Shown: piece after piece, positions 25,898 to 37,269 of the stretch | Layout: each line of letters begins with the position of its first letter | How positions within the stretch are numbered: position 1 is the stretch's first letter | Source of the DNA: Chamaecrista fasciculata | Lineage: Eukaryota > Streptophyta > Magnoliopsida > Fabales > Fabaceae | DNA length: 64,000 nucleotides | Assembly: GCA_003254925.1 (NCBI GenBank) | Contig: QANZ01045900.1 | Span: forward strand, 3,665-67,664 | Direction of reading: 5' to 3' | Translations under genes and position numbers: made by a program | The notes under the pieces: model-generated | What the model saw: the letters and a program-made list of their open reading frames with translations, nothing else | What the model was told of the DNA's origin: nothing | The model's database searches: none

Positions 25898-26427
25898 CAT
25901 AGTGCAAAAAACTGGATCGGACCGGGCGGTTCGACCGGTGAACCGGAGCCCAGGCCGGTCCGAAAAAAAATATCGGATTGCAGTTGAACCGGTGAGTCAC
26001 CGGTTCAACCGGCGGTCCGACCAGTGAACCGGCGAACCGGAGAACCGGTTTGACCAGCCAAAGTTTGTAAAATTACATATTGACCTCAAAAAATTTTCAA
26101 AAAATTACAAATTAGTTCCTGGATACATATTATAGATGGACTAAAATGACAACTTTAAAAAAAATTTGGGGTCAATATGTAATTTTTACAAAACTTGTTA
26201 TGGTTAAAATTACAAAATAGCTTTAAAGGTACTAAAGTGTTTAATATTTACTTTATATTTAAATTATTGCAATATATTAATGTGTATTTAATGAATATGT
26301 ATATTTAAAAATGTATTTTTTAAGTAAACCGGCTCAACCGGTTAAACCAGTGACCCAGCGGTTGAACCATTAAACCAGTGACATGAGCCTTCCACCGGTT
26401 TGATGACCGGTCCAGTTTTTTGCACTA
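25898..26427. mobile_element. hAT-type MITE with ACCGGTT-rich ends carrying a family C fragment
   Basis: Inner termini TAGTGCAAAAAACTGGA (25900) and TCCAGTTTTTTGCACTA (ending 26427) are inverted. The direct repeat GTTTGATT occurs at 25890-25897 and 26428-26435, an 8-bp hAT-like duplication, with two extra bases (CA) on the left side. Both ends are rich in ACCGGTTCAACCGG words, a widespread plant MITE type. The centre (about 26065-26240) closely matches the internal part of the family C foldback at 15986-16150, including TCAATATGTAATTTTT and AAAATTACAAAATAGCT, without that element's own termini. Confidence 0.85.
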
Positions 26428-26435
26428 GTTTGATT

Positions 26436-26859
26436 TGTAAACAGATAACATACTTCATGAGTTTATTTTTTTAAAAAATATATATCCCTGAATTATAAGG
26501 TAATTCCATTGTGGTATTTAAAAATGATTTTTTATTTCATTTTTTTCTTCAAACTTTTCTATTTATTTTACTATTAGTTCAGAACTTGATATCGTTTGGT
26601 TTCTACCGCTATCTTTAAAGTTGTTATTAAACTTAAAGTTTAAGTAAAATCGTAAAGATATAATATATTCAAATCATAAATCTTGATATCAGTAAGTCAT
26701 TGTATATCGTTGACCTAATTATAAATAAATACAACGAAAAATAAAATTCTTTTTATATGTCTCTAAATCAAATAAAACAAGAATTTCATTGAATTATATA
26801 AAACATAATATATATAAATTGCTTCAAATAGATACTAAATTTTTTATAGGTTACTTAAA
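26436..26859. other. Intergenic, AT-rich, nothing recognised
   Basis: No gene or repeat boundary visible up to the assembly gap. Confidence 0.45.
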
Positions 26860-27325
26860 NNNNNNNNNNNNNNNNNNNNNNNNNNNNNNNNNNNNNNNNN
26901 NNNNNNNNNNNNNNNNNNNNNNNNNNNNNNNNNNNNNNNNNNNNNNNNNNNNNNNNNNNNNNNNNNNNNNNNNNNNNNNNNNNNNNNNNNNNNNNNNNNN
27001 NNNNNNNNNNNNNNNNNNNNNNNNNNNNNNNNNNNNNNNNNNNNNNNNNNNNNNNNNNNNNNNNNNNNNNNNNNNNNNNNNNNNNNNNNNNNNNNNNNNN
27101 NNNNNNNNNNNNNNNNNNNNNNNNNNNNNNNNNNNNNNNNNNNNNNNNNNNNNNNNNNNNNNNNNNNNNNNNNNNNNNNNNNNNNNNNNNNNNNNNNNNN
27201 NNNNNNNNNNNNNNNNNNNNNNNNNNNNNNNNNNNNNNNNNNNNNNNNNNNNNNNNNNNNNNNNNNNNNNNNNNNNNNNNNNNNNNNNNNNNNNNNNNNN
27301 NNNNNNNNNNNNNNNNNNNNNNNNN
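26860..27325. other. Assembly gap (466 N)
   Basis: Run of N followed directly by a 23-base poly-A tract (27326-27348), which probably caused the gap. Frames reported across it have no meaning. Confidence 0.99.
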
Positions 27326-27479
27326 AAAAAAAAAAAAAAAAAAAAAAAACATAGTTGATTCATATAGTACACTCCACTCATTTTTTATTGAAAAAATGGT
27401 TTAATTGTTGTTGTTTGATGGATATCCACCTGGGTGAATTAGCATACATATATATATAATATATGTGAAGATTGTACTC

Positions 27480-27802
27480 TTTTGTTAAAATTTGGGATAT
27501 CTTATATAATCTTTTAGATGACTTGTATTTCAGTTAGCTACCATATATTTTGGGGTAGAATTCTTGGTGGTTAAGGAATTAAGTACTTGAGTCTTGGGCC
27601 TATTGGACTTAGGTTAAGTAACCCTTGGGGATTTAGGGTTTGAGATGTCTATAAATAGACTAGTAGTGAAGTGAGGATTGATAAGTAGTACATCACAAGA
27701 TATCTCAAGAGAGACACTGACCGGACCACGGTAAATTACTTGTGTTCATCTATTATTTGTTTGATCTATGAATGATTGTTGGGAGATACTCTGAACAATA
27801 TA
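27480..27802 (+). mobile_element. Possible solo LTR fragment
   Basis: The segment begins TGTTAAAATTTGGGATATC and ends ACTCTGAACA (TG...CA). It contains TATAAATAGACTAG at about 27651 followed by an LTR-like transcribed stretch. No flanking 5-bp duplication is evident and no partner LTR is in the window, so this rests on general appearance. It could equally be distal promoter of the downstream phospholipase gene. Confidence 0.3.
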
Positions 27803-28259
27803 TATATATATATATATATGGTCAAATACACATACAATATTGATATAATGTACATGAATGTATGTAGCAGGTGAAGAAGGGTGTGTTTTGTTGGAATTGT
27901 TGAGCCTAATTATTATGGAAACGACAGTTAAATGAAGAGTAGGGATTAGAAAATAGAAACAAAAGGTAGGAAAGAAGAAAATAATAAAATAATAGTCTAG
28001 AAATGAATAATGGAATCACGAGGAGCTAGAAAACAAAAAGCATACTTCATACTCCCATGGCTTGTCAGTGTTGCAATTTGCTGCCATTTGCTGTAGACTA
28101 CTCACTTTCACTCACATAGTAACAGTAGTATTATTTATATTCTCCTTATAGCTTCCTCTCTATATTTTATACATAAATCAGATTCTTCACAGGCTGTGGC
28201 TGAAACTGAAGCTGAACCTTTCAAGTTACACCAAAATTTCACTCACTAGTTAATTAATT

Positions 28260-29257
28260 ATGCTGTTTCTTCCTCTTCTCTTGTCTCTTATCTTCTTCAC
28301 CATCCCCATCCTTGCCCTCAACATTGGAGTAGAAACCACCGGAGTTTCTATCACTGTGGTTAGCTTCTCAAACTCTTCATCTCTCTATTTTTTTTTTCTT
28401 TATTTATCTTCCTAATTATTTTCCTTCTTTTTTAATTGAGCAGAGCAAAGAGTGTAGCACAACATGTGAGTCTAGCTTCTGTTCAGGTTCTTCTCTTTCA
28501 TTTCATATTTAATAATTCAACCATATATGTTAAATAATTGAGGATATATATATATATATATTAATTTTAGTATTTTTCATTGACAGTGCCTCCACTTCTG
28601 AGATATGGCAAGTACTGTGGTCTTCTGTATAGTGGGTGCCCTGGTGAGAAACCTTGTGATGGCCTTGATGCCTGTTGTATGAAGCATGATCAATGTGTTC
28701 AAGCCAAAAACAGTATGTTTTCTCATTTTCTTTCTCAGATTTTAACAGATCTATATTCAATTTTCTCGGATCTGACACAATATGCAACTGGAATTTTAGA
28801 TCTCCACTCTATGTATGAAACTAAACTCTGTCTAGATAGATACATGTATAACTGTGTTGAGAACTGAAAAATTAATCTTATAGGAATAGGGGGGGTGAGA
28901 GAATTGAGAAACATGAATCTGGAAATCACAAGTAATGAGTCATTGATGGGTGGGATAAAATATCTTTATCAACTCAATGAGTGACAGTGACTCTGTTGTG
29001 ATAAGGTTATAGAGGTGAATAAGGACTAGGATGTGTGTTATAACTTAGAACTTATGATGGGTGTTACTGTTATATATGCAGATGATTACTTGAGCCAAGA
29101 GTGCAGCCAAACATTCATCAATTGTATGGATAATTTTAAGAACTCAGGAGGATCCACATTCAAAGGAAACAAATGCAAAGTTGATGATGTGATTCAAGTT
29201 ATCAAGCTTGTTATGGAAGCAGCTCTGCTAGCTGGAAAAGTTTTTCACAAGCCTTGA
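28260..29257 (+). CDS. PLA2-ALPHA: Secretory phospholipase A2-alpha, 4 exons
   Basis: Small secreted Ca2+-dependent enzyme releasing the sn-2 fatty acid from phospholipids; plant members act in the secretory pathway and lipid signalling (family knowledge). Exons 28260-28358, 28444-28486, 28587-28712 and 29082-29257 join in frame to 147 aa (Arabidopsis PLA2-alpha is about 148). Residues 1 to about 19 form a hydrophobic signal peptide ending at ILA. The Ca2+ loop YGKYCGLLYSGCPGEKPCD spans 54-72, and the active site DACCMKHD spans 75-82 with His81 as catalytic base. Twelve cysteines, the usual number, are spread through exons 2-4. The C-terminus AGKVFHKP matches the alpha type. A TATA-like TCTATATTTTATAC lies about 90 bp before the ATG. 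This is an ordinary plant housekeeping lipase, not a venom-type gene. Confidence 0.95.
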
Positions 29258-29394
29258 ACTTCAAACAAGACACTTTTACAATTTGTTTATAGTTTTTCAT
29301 TCACCAAACCAATTAAATTCCAATGCTTTATTTATTCATTCCTTTCGTTTCGCTTCAAATTCCTTCCACAAAAGTTATATAATAATAACAACTG

Positions 29395-29695
29395 ACAATG
29401 ATAATAAGGTCAAAATGCATACATCTTCCTAAACTATAGGTGGTGTGCAAATAATCCCCTGAACAATAAATAATTTGAGAATAACAAAATTAATTTACAC
29501 ATGGCATGTGACATGCATGCTTAGGTGGCATCTCTGTTAATAAGATAACTGAAAAGTTAACAAAAGATGTTTTTTTTACTCTTTTTGTAAAGTTTAAGGG
29601 GCAATTGGTAACCTTTTATAATTTAGGGGGTTATTTGCACACGGTGTATAATTTATGGAGGTTTCATGCATTTTGGCTTCTTAATAATAAAAGCA
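29395..29695. repeat. Foldback element downstream of PLA2-ALPHA
   Basis: The left end GGTCAAAATGCATACATC pairs with the right end GTTTCATGCATTTTGGC. Internal words 'GTGTGCAAATAATCCCC' and 'GGGGGTTATTTGCACAC' are complementary. About 300 bp, no coding. The target duplication is not clear. Confidence 0.7.
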
Positions 29696-30046
29696 TTTAG
29701 CAAGAAGTTAACCTCAATCTTGGCATAAGTCTTTGTTTTAGACCAAGTTGTTAAATACTTGAATAAACACAATCAAATAAAAAAAGTTCCCAAATGAATA
29801 TACAGTAATACCATATTTTAGTGAAGAGGACTACAAGGAAAGGAAAAAGACCTACATTTCAAGAACCTCGCATCCCCTTTATCTAAAGATTTAAAATTCT
29901 AAAAGGGGGAAGAGAATTCATTCCCCCTCAAAACCCCTACTCATTTTCTGTTCCTCTTTATATTGAAAGTGAGGCTGTAAAGCAAAAGAGAGAGATACAT
30001 CCAACATGAACATGTTGTGATGGTGGAACGACTTATCGACTTAACT
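29696..30046. other. Convergent intergenic region between PLA2-ALPHA and OSB
   Basis: Contains the presumed 3' UTR of the minus-strand OSB gene. No other feature recognised. Confidence 0.4.
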
Positions 30047-33000
30047 CTATGCTTTAGGTGCCCATTTAACCGGTGTCTGAGTCTTGCCAGTTTCAGCTTG
30101 TTTAGGCTTTAGTGGTGGCAACTTTGGTAACACCCAACTTGGTGAACTTGCAAGCCACAGTCCTTCACCAGTTTCCTTGTGCTTGAAGTCAGGATATCTT
30201 GCATTCCTCTGATAATCAAAGGGAACCGTGAACTTAACAAACAGAATCCAATACAGCACATTATATTTGAGTATTTAAATAAATATAGATATATATTATA
30301 TTAAACCAACAAGAACAAACAACTCATAAATCAGGGTTACCTTATCTGATCTATTATCCCACCATTTATTTGGATTTTCCACAACATCCCTCCAAAAGTC
30401 ATCACCTAAACCAAGTTGAATCATCTTAAACCATAATATATGACAATAAATGATATCAAATAAAGATAATGATGAAAACTCTACATTTTTATGATGTAAT
30501 TGCAATTTGAAAACCCGGGTTTGTAATCAAAGGTTAAGGGATTATTTAAAGTACTTTCGGATTTTAATTTAGTTGTTTGGATCTTGCATTATTTTTTCCT
30601 GTGAAGTAAGATTAGTATTACAGTTTCTGGTCTTAGATTAGAATGTCTTTAGTGCCGCCTAGCTATAAGTTTAGGTTACTTGTCCTAGTAGAAACTAAGG
30701 CTATTTAAGTAGCCTATACAAAGAAAAATTCTATACCACACCCCAATTGTACTTATGATGCATCAGAATTTGGATGGTCTAGGCATAAGGGCAGGAAATA
30801 TATTCATACATACCTTTATGTTCCTTTGCTGGTTTGGATTTCACATTCAGAGCATCAAATTCCAGTCCTTTAAGTTCAGGCAAAACCCACGATGGAACAC
30901 TAGAAAGCCAGAGAGCAAGACTCCCATCCTTTCGCTTGAAGTCAGGGTACTTTGGATTTACCTATTAAGTAGACAAAAATGTATAAAGAAAATCCCAGGA
31001 TAAATTAGTCAGAAGGAAAAATACCCAGTTGCACCCGAAAAAAATAGAAGTCCTGAGCGAAAAGTCATCAATCATACCAATTTATTGCGCTTACTATCAC
31101 GGCAATCCCACCACTGCTTGGGATCATTGAGAAGGTCTCTCCAAGAACTCAGCAAAGAGTCTGAGTTGTTCTTCCCTTTTTGGTACAAGTCTGAATTGCT
31201 CTCCTTTTTTTGGTGCAAGTCTGAGTTGCTCTCCTTTTTTTGGTACAAGTCTGAGTTGTTCTCTTTTTCTTGGTACAAGTCTGAGTTGTTTTCTTTTTCT
31301 TGGTACAAGTCTGAGTTGTTTTCTGTTTTTTGGTACAAATCTGAGTTGGTCTCTTTTGTTTTGTAAAAGTCTGAGTGGCTCTTTGTAGTGGCTGTAAAAA
31401 TAAATCAGAAAAGAAATGTTTGAAATGTTGACATGCCCTACTCTGCTGATTACCAAAGAAAAAAACAAGAGACACAGACCAATAAATGCTTTAGGTATGT
31501 TTGATACTTGAATCAATCACTAGTTCACAACAAATGGGCTAAGGTTTTCTTACTTTGGACTGAAGCCTAGGAATCAATAATAAGAATGATGAGATACTAT
31601 GGTTAAAAATCCACAATTTATGGTGGATAGTAATGCCGAGTATATGTGAGATACTGAGATTAAAAACCTTTGTCAATTGCCACAACAGATGCACATTATT
31701 GCAGTCCCTCGACATAATAAGGAAAAAAGTATTATTAACTACAAGACCAGAAACAATCACCACTTCCATAGCAACACCCCTCCCCTGCAAAGAAAGAGTA
31801 CTGCCTCTAACTTTTTTTTTTGTTTTTGAAACTAATATAGAATATGATTATCCTCAGATTTCTGTACTTTTCAATCAGAACCTATTTCAGATTGATGAAT
31901 TTTTTTGTGATCAATTTTCAACTATAAGTTTATTTTTAGTCTTCCATATATCAGAAACAAAATATGTACAAATACAACCAACTGAAAAATCGTTCTAGAT
32001 CTATCCAATCCCAATATACAGGATATACATGCCATAAGTTAAATGTATGACAATTGACAACTTTTAGGCTAAAAATACAAATTACTTATTCCTATTATTT
32101 TAATACCCCATTTTTCCATACCAAAAGCAAAAATTAACAACCAGAAGCAAGGTTTTACCAGGTGAATTTGAGATTCTCCCTTGCTTTGAAACTGCAGATA
32201 TATTCTTCATCAATGGATATCCATGGACAAAGTTGAGGCTTTGTGCCTTAACCTAATATGATTGAATCAAATATGTGAACTGTCCATATTCAATCCAACA
32301 ACTTTCATGCACAAAATAACTAATAAGTCACCAAGGCACGAGACAGAAAAATATGAGCAAAAGGTTAGTTGCTTGCCATCTCCATGAGTGAATAACTTTA
32401 TGTTCTGTTTTAAATATGACAACCCCAAAGGAAGCATTATCTTAAAAAGTAATAAAAACAAAATTAACTATTTAAGAAATATTAATCAATCTATACTTCA
32501 TTGCCTTGCAATATGAAATACTCAACCCCAAACCACAGCCAGCTCCCTACACACTTTAATCTTAAACACGTCAAAAATATTGAAAATTACTGAAACTGTC
32601 AGACCACATAAAACTTTAATGAACAAGCAGTAGCCACTAGTAATTGAAGTCTGGGAAAAACTTTGCCTACATCAAATTGTCTCTTCATTAGACACATAAT
32701 GAAATAGTTTTGTGGGACTCAGAAATTATTCTTTCTTATTTTAAACATAAGGCTTCAATCAATTATGTTTTTCATAATTAACAAGTAACCAAAAAATGAA
32801 GGACAGTGCAATGCCAACAGTGTCGAGATTTGAGACCAGAATTAATCGTCAGCCTACAATCAATGTGAACCTTAGGACTCCGTCTAGGACACACCTGAAA
32901 AGTGTTTTGGCCCTGATCTTCATTTAAATAAGGTGGATCTGCACTGAGTTTGCCAGCTATATGGATGCAGTCCTTTTCTTTCAGATGGCAAGCAGCAACA

Positions 33001-34152
33001 TGAGCCAAATCACCCTCAAATATTACTGGAATCCTTACACATGAAGAAAGAAATGGGTTCAAAGTAATTAGTAAATGGAATCAAAGAGCACCCCGATGAT
33101 CAAATATTAGAATTTCTGTGAGTATTTTGATACAGTTAAAGCAATTTTCTGATAAAATGAAACCAGTTAAGCAGTAAAAGAAGATATGACTTAGATTTCA
33201 GCGGTCAGTTATATCAATGACAATAAGATATAAGAAACACTTAGATAGACTTTGATTCCTTTGTTCAGGTATTAGGAGATATAACTGACAATAAGATATG
33301 ACTTAGATAGACTTTGATTCCTTTGTTCAGGTATTGGGTATGTTATATCTCCTAACACCTGAACAAAGGAATCAAAGTCTATCTTTGAACAACATACCCA
33401 ATCTTCTACCACTGAGAAACACTGGGCTCTCAGCCATCAAGTTGTTTTTGATCAATAAAGAACAAATAAGAAACTATACAATGAAGAACAGGGGAAAAAA
33501 AAATTACCACACGCACTGCCTCTAAATCATTTTCTTCTTTATCAATTTTAGTTAGCTATCATGAAACTGGAATACATACACTACAATGAAACTTGGTATC
33601 TACTTCATGTGTTGTATTCTATCTTATACCAATATTTCCCCTCAACTTCAACAATAATCCTACAAAACACTGCATCAATACATTTCAAACAAATGTCACA
33701 CATGGGAGTGACACCCACCATGAATGATAGTGCTTCAACCAATATGACTCACAGACAAAGCTTTAAATATTACTAAAACGATTAAAAAAACAATAAAAGT
33801 ACCAAAGTGGGGAAGAATCAGGAGGAGAGAATTGGCGAGCAATAATGGTGGCAGCCCAAGTTTCGCCATCTGGGGTAGTATGCAACTGAAGGGGCATATG
33901 GACGTGACCGATGAGATTGACGGAATTGGCAACCTTGGGCTGAAATGGAACCTCGGTAGGCCTTGGTCTTTCAGAAAGGGCGACGTCTTTTGAGGCGGTG
34001 GACGAGTCGTCTAAGGTAGGTTTTGATTTCCTCCGGCGGATAGTGGCAGTGGCATAAGATTGAACAATGAAGGTTGTGGGATGTAAAACGGAGCGTTCGT
34101 TTGAAGTGGCTGAAGTAGGAAGCACTCGCAATGCTCGGCGAAGTGCATTCAT
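30047..34152 (-). CDS. OSB: Organellar single-stranded DNA-binding protein (OSB), 7 exons
   Basis: Plant-specific protein that binds single-stranded DNA in mitochondria or plastids and restrains illegitimate recombination of organelle genomes (family knowledge). Exons in transcript order: 34152-33803, 33033-32895, 32246-32159, 31391-31078, 30961-30814, 30405-30341, 30208-30047. All are GT-AG and phase-consistent, giving 421 aa. The N-terminus is arginine-rich without acidic residues at first (MNALRRALRVLP), as in transit peptides. An OB-fold-like region covers about 85-165 (VANSVNLIGHV, IPVIFEGDLAHVAACHL, IHIAGKLS). Two C-terminal PDF motifs follow: WWDCRDSKRNK with YPDFKRKDGSLALWLSS, and WWDNRSDKRNARYPDFKHK. 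Between them and the OB region lies a seven-fold decapeptide repeat. I cannot say which OSB paralogue this is. Confidence 0.93.
31171..31380 (-). repeat. 30-bp coding minisatellite in OSB exon 4
   Basis: Seven units of 30 bp in frame, each encoding a variant of NNSDLYQEKE (units include SHSDFYKTKE, TNSDLYQKTE, SNSDLHQKKE, SNSDLYQKGK). It covers residues about 197-266 of the protein, immediately before the first PDF motif (SWRDLLNDPKQWWD). The units are hydrophilic and probably form a disordered or helical linker. Antisense and shifted frames in this region are shadows of the repeat. Confidence 0.92.
33241..33401. repeat. Direct plus inverted repeat complex in OSB intron 1
   Basis: Copy a (33241-33283) and copy b (33301-33335) share TTAGATAGACTTTGATTCC and TTTGTTCAGGTATT in direct orientation. 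Copy c (about 33345-33384) is the reverse complement of copy a, including TAGGAGATATA, with one mismatch seen. A further 12-bp inverted pair ATTGGGTATGTT (33333-33344) and AACATACCCAAT (33390-33401) flanks it. The result is a strong potential cruciform inside an intron. Confidence 0.85.
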
Positions 34153-34191
34153 TTCGAAACTATGTTCAGAGGGAGAGAGAGCTTAGAAGTA

Positions 34192-34212
34192 GAAGAAGAA
34201 GAAGAAGAAGAA
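34192..34212. repeat. (GAA)n tract in OSB 5' leader
   Basis: Short AGA/GAA repeat, CT-rich on the OSB sense strand, 40-60 bp upstream of its ATG, as is common in plant 5' leaders. Confidence 0.8.
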
Positions 34213-34371
34213 AGCGATGAACAATGGTTTAAAACCTCACTGTTTAGTGTTTAGCTTTTTAGCAAAACCCTCCGGTGAATTTCTCTGCTACTCCCGAATC
34301 CAAATGAAACCTAGCTACTTCACTGTGGGTCCACTTGGCTACAACCGCGGTACAGTAGGACGAGAAAATCC

Positions 34372-34921
34372 GGGTTTTTATTTATATAATAAAAAAAAAA
34401 ATTTCGATCCCGATGGGTGCCACGTCATTCGGTACAATTATTTTTTTATCCGAACTCTTTTTTTACAAATTTTATATCAAAATTTTTATTTTTTGTGCTC
34501 TACACAATAATATAACTTTCAGAGTCTAAAAACACACTTTTTTAATCCGAAAGTTATATCATTGTGTAAAGCACGATAATTTTCGGATTCAAAAAAGTGT
34601 ATTCTCAGACTCTGAATATTATACCATTGTGTAGAGCACGAAAAAATAAAAATTTTGATATAAAATTTGTACAAAACGGAGTTCGGATAAATAAATTATA
34701 GATCAGAAAATTTTTAAAACCGGGCCTGTCAGAAATCGCAGGCTGACCTGCGATTTCCAACTGACACACCCTGCCGTGTCAGTTGGAAATCGCAGGATTA
34801 CCTGCGATTTCCTATTTTTTTAAAAAAAAATGCATCGAATGACGTGGCACCCATTTTTGGAATAATTTATTTTTTGGGGGATCGAAATCTTTTTTTTTAT
34901 TATTATATAAATAAAAAAACC
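34372..34921. mobile_element. Large foldback element upstream of OSB
   Basis: About 40-bp terminal inverted repeats: left GGGTTTTTATTTATATAATA..., and right ending TATTATATAAATAAAAAAACC. Inner pairs are GGGTGCCACGTCATTCG with CGAATGACGTGGCACCC. The core holds four alternating copies of GGAAATCGCAGG / CCTGCGATTTCC. It has no coding capacity. I could not read a target duplication with confidence. Confidence 0.8.
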
Positions 34922-34941
34922 TTCCAAGTTATAATTTTTTA

Positions 34942-35029
34942 GGCAAAGTGTACTCTTGGTTCTGTATCTTTTACTCAAGTCTCAATTTAGTCTCATATCT
35001 TTGAAAAAAAGTTCACTATTAGTCTTGTG
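34942..35029. repeat. Left arm of a family B foldback, truncated
   Basis: Begins GGCAAAGTGTACTCTTGG and includes CTCAATTTAGTCTCATATC like other family B left arms. The right arm is absent; LINE-derived sequence starts instead. Confidence 0.6.
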
Positions 35030-36305
35030 GAACATTTTACAAACTTACTCAAAACCAGGGTCCACAACCCAACCATCCCCGGCATGGAAGGGTCTACTGC
35101 AGAATATGCCTCTTGTTTGTTCTCATTTGTGGTGGCAGATTAACTCTGGGAAACAAACTTCTCTATCCTCGCCTTTTTGGTGGCAATCTGATCATATAAA
35201 CAACGGTCTTAGCGTCAGTAATTTGTTGGATGTTGATCAGGCCACTTGTAATCCTCTTTTGGTTGACAATTATTTTCCTCTGCAGGTCTGTTTGTAGCTC
35301 CAACAAACACCTTTCTCCATCTGTGATAGGGATGATGCTCTCATTTGGAAACCCTCCTCGGATGGAAAGTACTTGGTATCCTAGGGATACCTTTTGCTTC
35401 TTACTGATCAAGAAGCTTTGCACACAACCAGAAGTTCTAATCAGGCCTTTGATTGGAATTGGTTGTGGAAATCATGGCTCCCTCCCAAGTTCATTATTTT
35501 CATATGGAGACTACTTCATGGGCCTGTTCCTACCACAGCAGTCCTTCAAGAACATCATCTTCCTATTCCTCAACACTGCATCTTCTGTTCAACTGAAGAG
35601 GAATCTTTGTGTCATCTCTTCATTCATTGTCCTTTCTCTTGAGCAATTTGGTTTGGTTCCTCTCTTTCATTACTTAATGATGGATCTTTCACTGAGTTTC
35701 AAGGGTGGCTAAAGCACTTCTTGGCTTTCTTTCGCACTGTTGACCCGTCTCCTCATCTCAGAAATGGTACAACAGTCTTCTTCTATATTTACAAGAACAG
35801 GACAACTCTTTTCGCTTTTGGTCTCGTGGTTCATCAAGGTACTTGGTCAAATTTTCACTTATGGCGTAATGTTAATGCTTGGGATAAAACTCATTGTCTT
35901 TTTCACTGCATCAGAGCATTCGGTCGAGTTCATGATCACAACATAGCTAACTACCCAAAAGCTAGTTGTTGAAGTTGGAGAGCCCAAGGACTTATATAGT
36001 GCCTTACACTCAGCTAACTACCCAATGTGGAACTCGTATCACAACATCATCCTAGGATTGACAACATTGCTTTGCAGACGAAAGGTTATGTTTCTTGGTT
36101 GCAATCCTTTGCTAGTTCACCTCTTCCACTCAAGCCTCTCATTCACGAGTTCTCAACTGCTAAACCTTTCTTTGGAGGACAACTAGGTCATAATACCTTG
36201 AGGCACATCTTGGCTTTTCTTCCTTATTCTTATGCTACTTTTGATGACTATGTTGCTTTTATTTTCTAGCATACTTCTAGTTGTGTATTAAAACAAAAAA
36301 ACAAA
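35030..36305 (+). pseudogene. LINE (non-LTR retrotransposon) 3' fragment, zf-RVT region
   Basis: A single reading frame can be followed from about 35040 to 35970 but is broken by at least three in-frame stops (TAG 35295-35297, a TAG near 35380, TGA 35640-35642). It shows the zinc-binding region that follows reverse transcriptase in plant LINEs: DALIWKPSSDGKYLVS, FDWNWLWKSWLPPKFIIFIW, and the Cys/His cluster CIFCSTEEESLCHLFIHC. No catalytic reverse transcriptase or endonuclease domain is present. It ends near an A-rich tail (36291-36305). This is a decayed, 5'-truncated element. Confidence 0.85.
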
Positions 36306-36687
36306 ATTTATATATAATTCTTTATATTTTTGTTATAAGATTTTTTTAATAAAAATAAAACACGTGACAATTTTATTTTATATTATTAATTATAATAGAG
36401 AGAATATTAAAGATAATATTTTACATAATCAATTATTAAAAGAGAAAAAATATAATTGAAACTTATTATTAAAAGAATTTATGATGAACATATAAAAAAA
36501 CTTTATAAAACTGTTTTCCTAAAAAAAAAATTCTCAACGAAGAGGTCAAGTAACAATTACACATAATTTGGGTTTGTCAATAACAGTGGTATAAGGAAAC
36601 GTTGACCTAAAAGTAGAGAGATAGATGATGTGATTGGAGAAAAATCAAATGAGTTAAGTAGATGATGATGAGGTAACAAAAACAAAA

Positions 36688-37269
36688 GGATTAAGTGCAC
36701 TTTTGGTCCCCTAACTTTTGCAAAAGGTCTCAATTTGGTCCCTTAACTTTTTTTGTTGCAATTTTGGTCCTCTAACTTTCGCAAAGGTCTCAATTTGGTC
36801 CCCTAACTTTTTTTGTTGCAATTTTGGTCCCCTAACTTTCGCAAAGGTCTCAATTTGGTCCCTTAACTTTTTTTGTTGCAATTTTGGTCCCCTAACTTTT
36901 GAAAGCATCTCACTGTTGGTACCAAGTGCACTTTTTCCATCCATTATCTACCGTTAGTGTCGATCTGGCAAGCCGAGTTGGCTGATAACGTGACAAATAT
37001 GGGTGAAGTGGATTAAAAAATGACCATTATGCGGAGACGTTTTCATGACTTGGAAGTGCACTCGGGACCAATAGTGAGACGTTTTCAAGAGTTAGGGGGA
37101 CCAAAATTGCAATAAAAAAGTTAGAGGACCAAATTGAGATCTTTGCGAAAGTTAGGGGACCAAATTGAGACCTTTGCGAAAGTTAGGGGACCAAAATTGC
37201 AACAAAAAAAGTTAGGGGACCAAATTGAGACCTTTGTGAAAGTTAGGGGACCAAAATTGCACTTAAGCT
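36688..37269. mobile_element. Foldback MITE family E with internal 60-bp tandem repeats (9-bp TSD)
   Basis: Flanked by a perfect 9-bp direct repeat AAAACAAAA (36679-36687 and 37270-37278). Ends GGATTAAGTGCA and TGCACTTAAGCT are inverted. Each arm contains a tandem array with a period of about 60 bp ('GGTCCCCTAACTTTCGCAAA' units), roughly three per arm. The centre holds GGCAAGCCGAGTTGGCTGA. Open frames here merely translate the repeat. It ends about 200 bp before the ABCI17 start, so it sits in that gene's promoter. Confidence 0.85.

Noticed and set aside
26851..27381. Long open frames over the N run
   Set aside because: They consist of undetermined bases and poly-A/poly-T; no information.
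27480..27802. Confident solo LTR
   Set aside because: TG/CA ends and a TATA-like box are suggestive, but no target duplication or second LTR is visible; kept only as a low-confidence feature.
31085..31516. Other frames over the OSB repeat, up to 130 residues
   Set aside because: Shifted or antisense readings of the 30-bp repeat. Only the frame joining the PDF motif and both splice sites is coding.
36711..36957. Repetitive 77-79 residue frames with a 20-residue period
   Set aside because: They are the 60-bp tandem units of the family E foldback element, and equally open on both strands.
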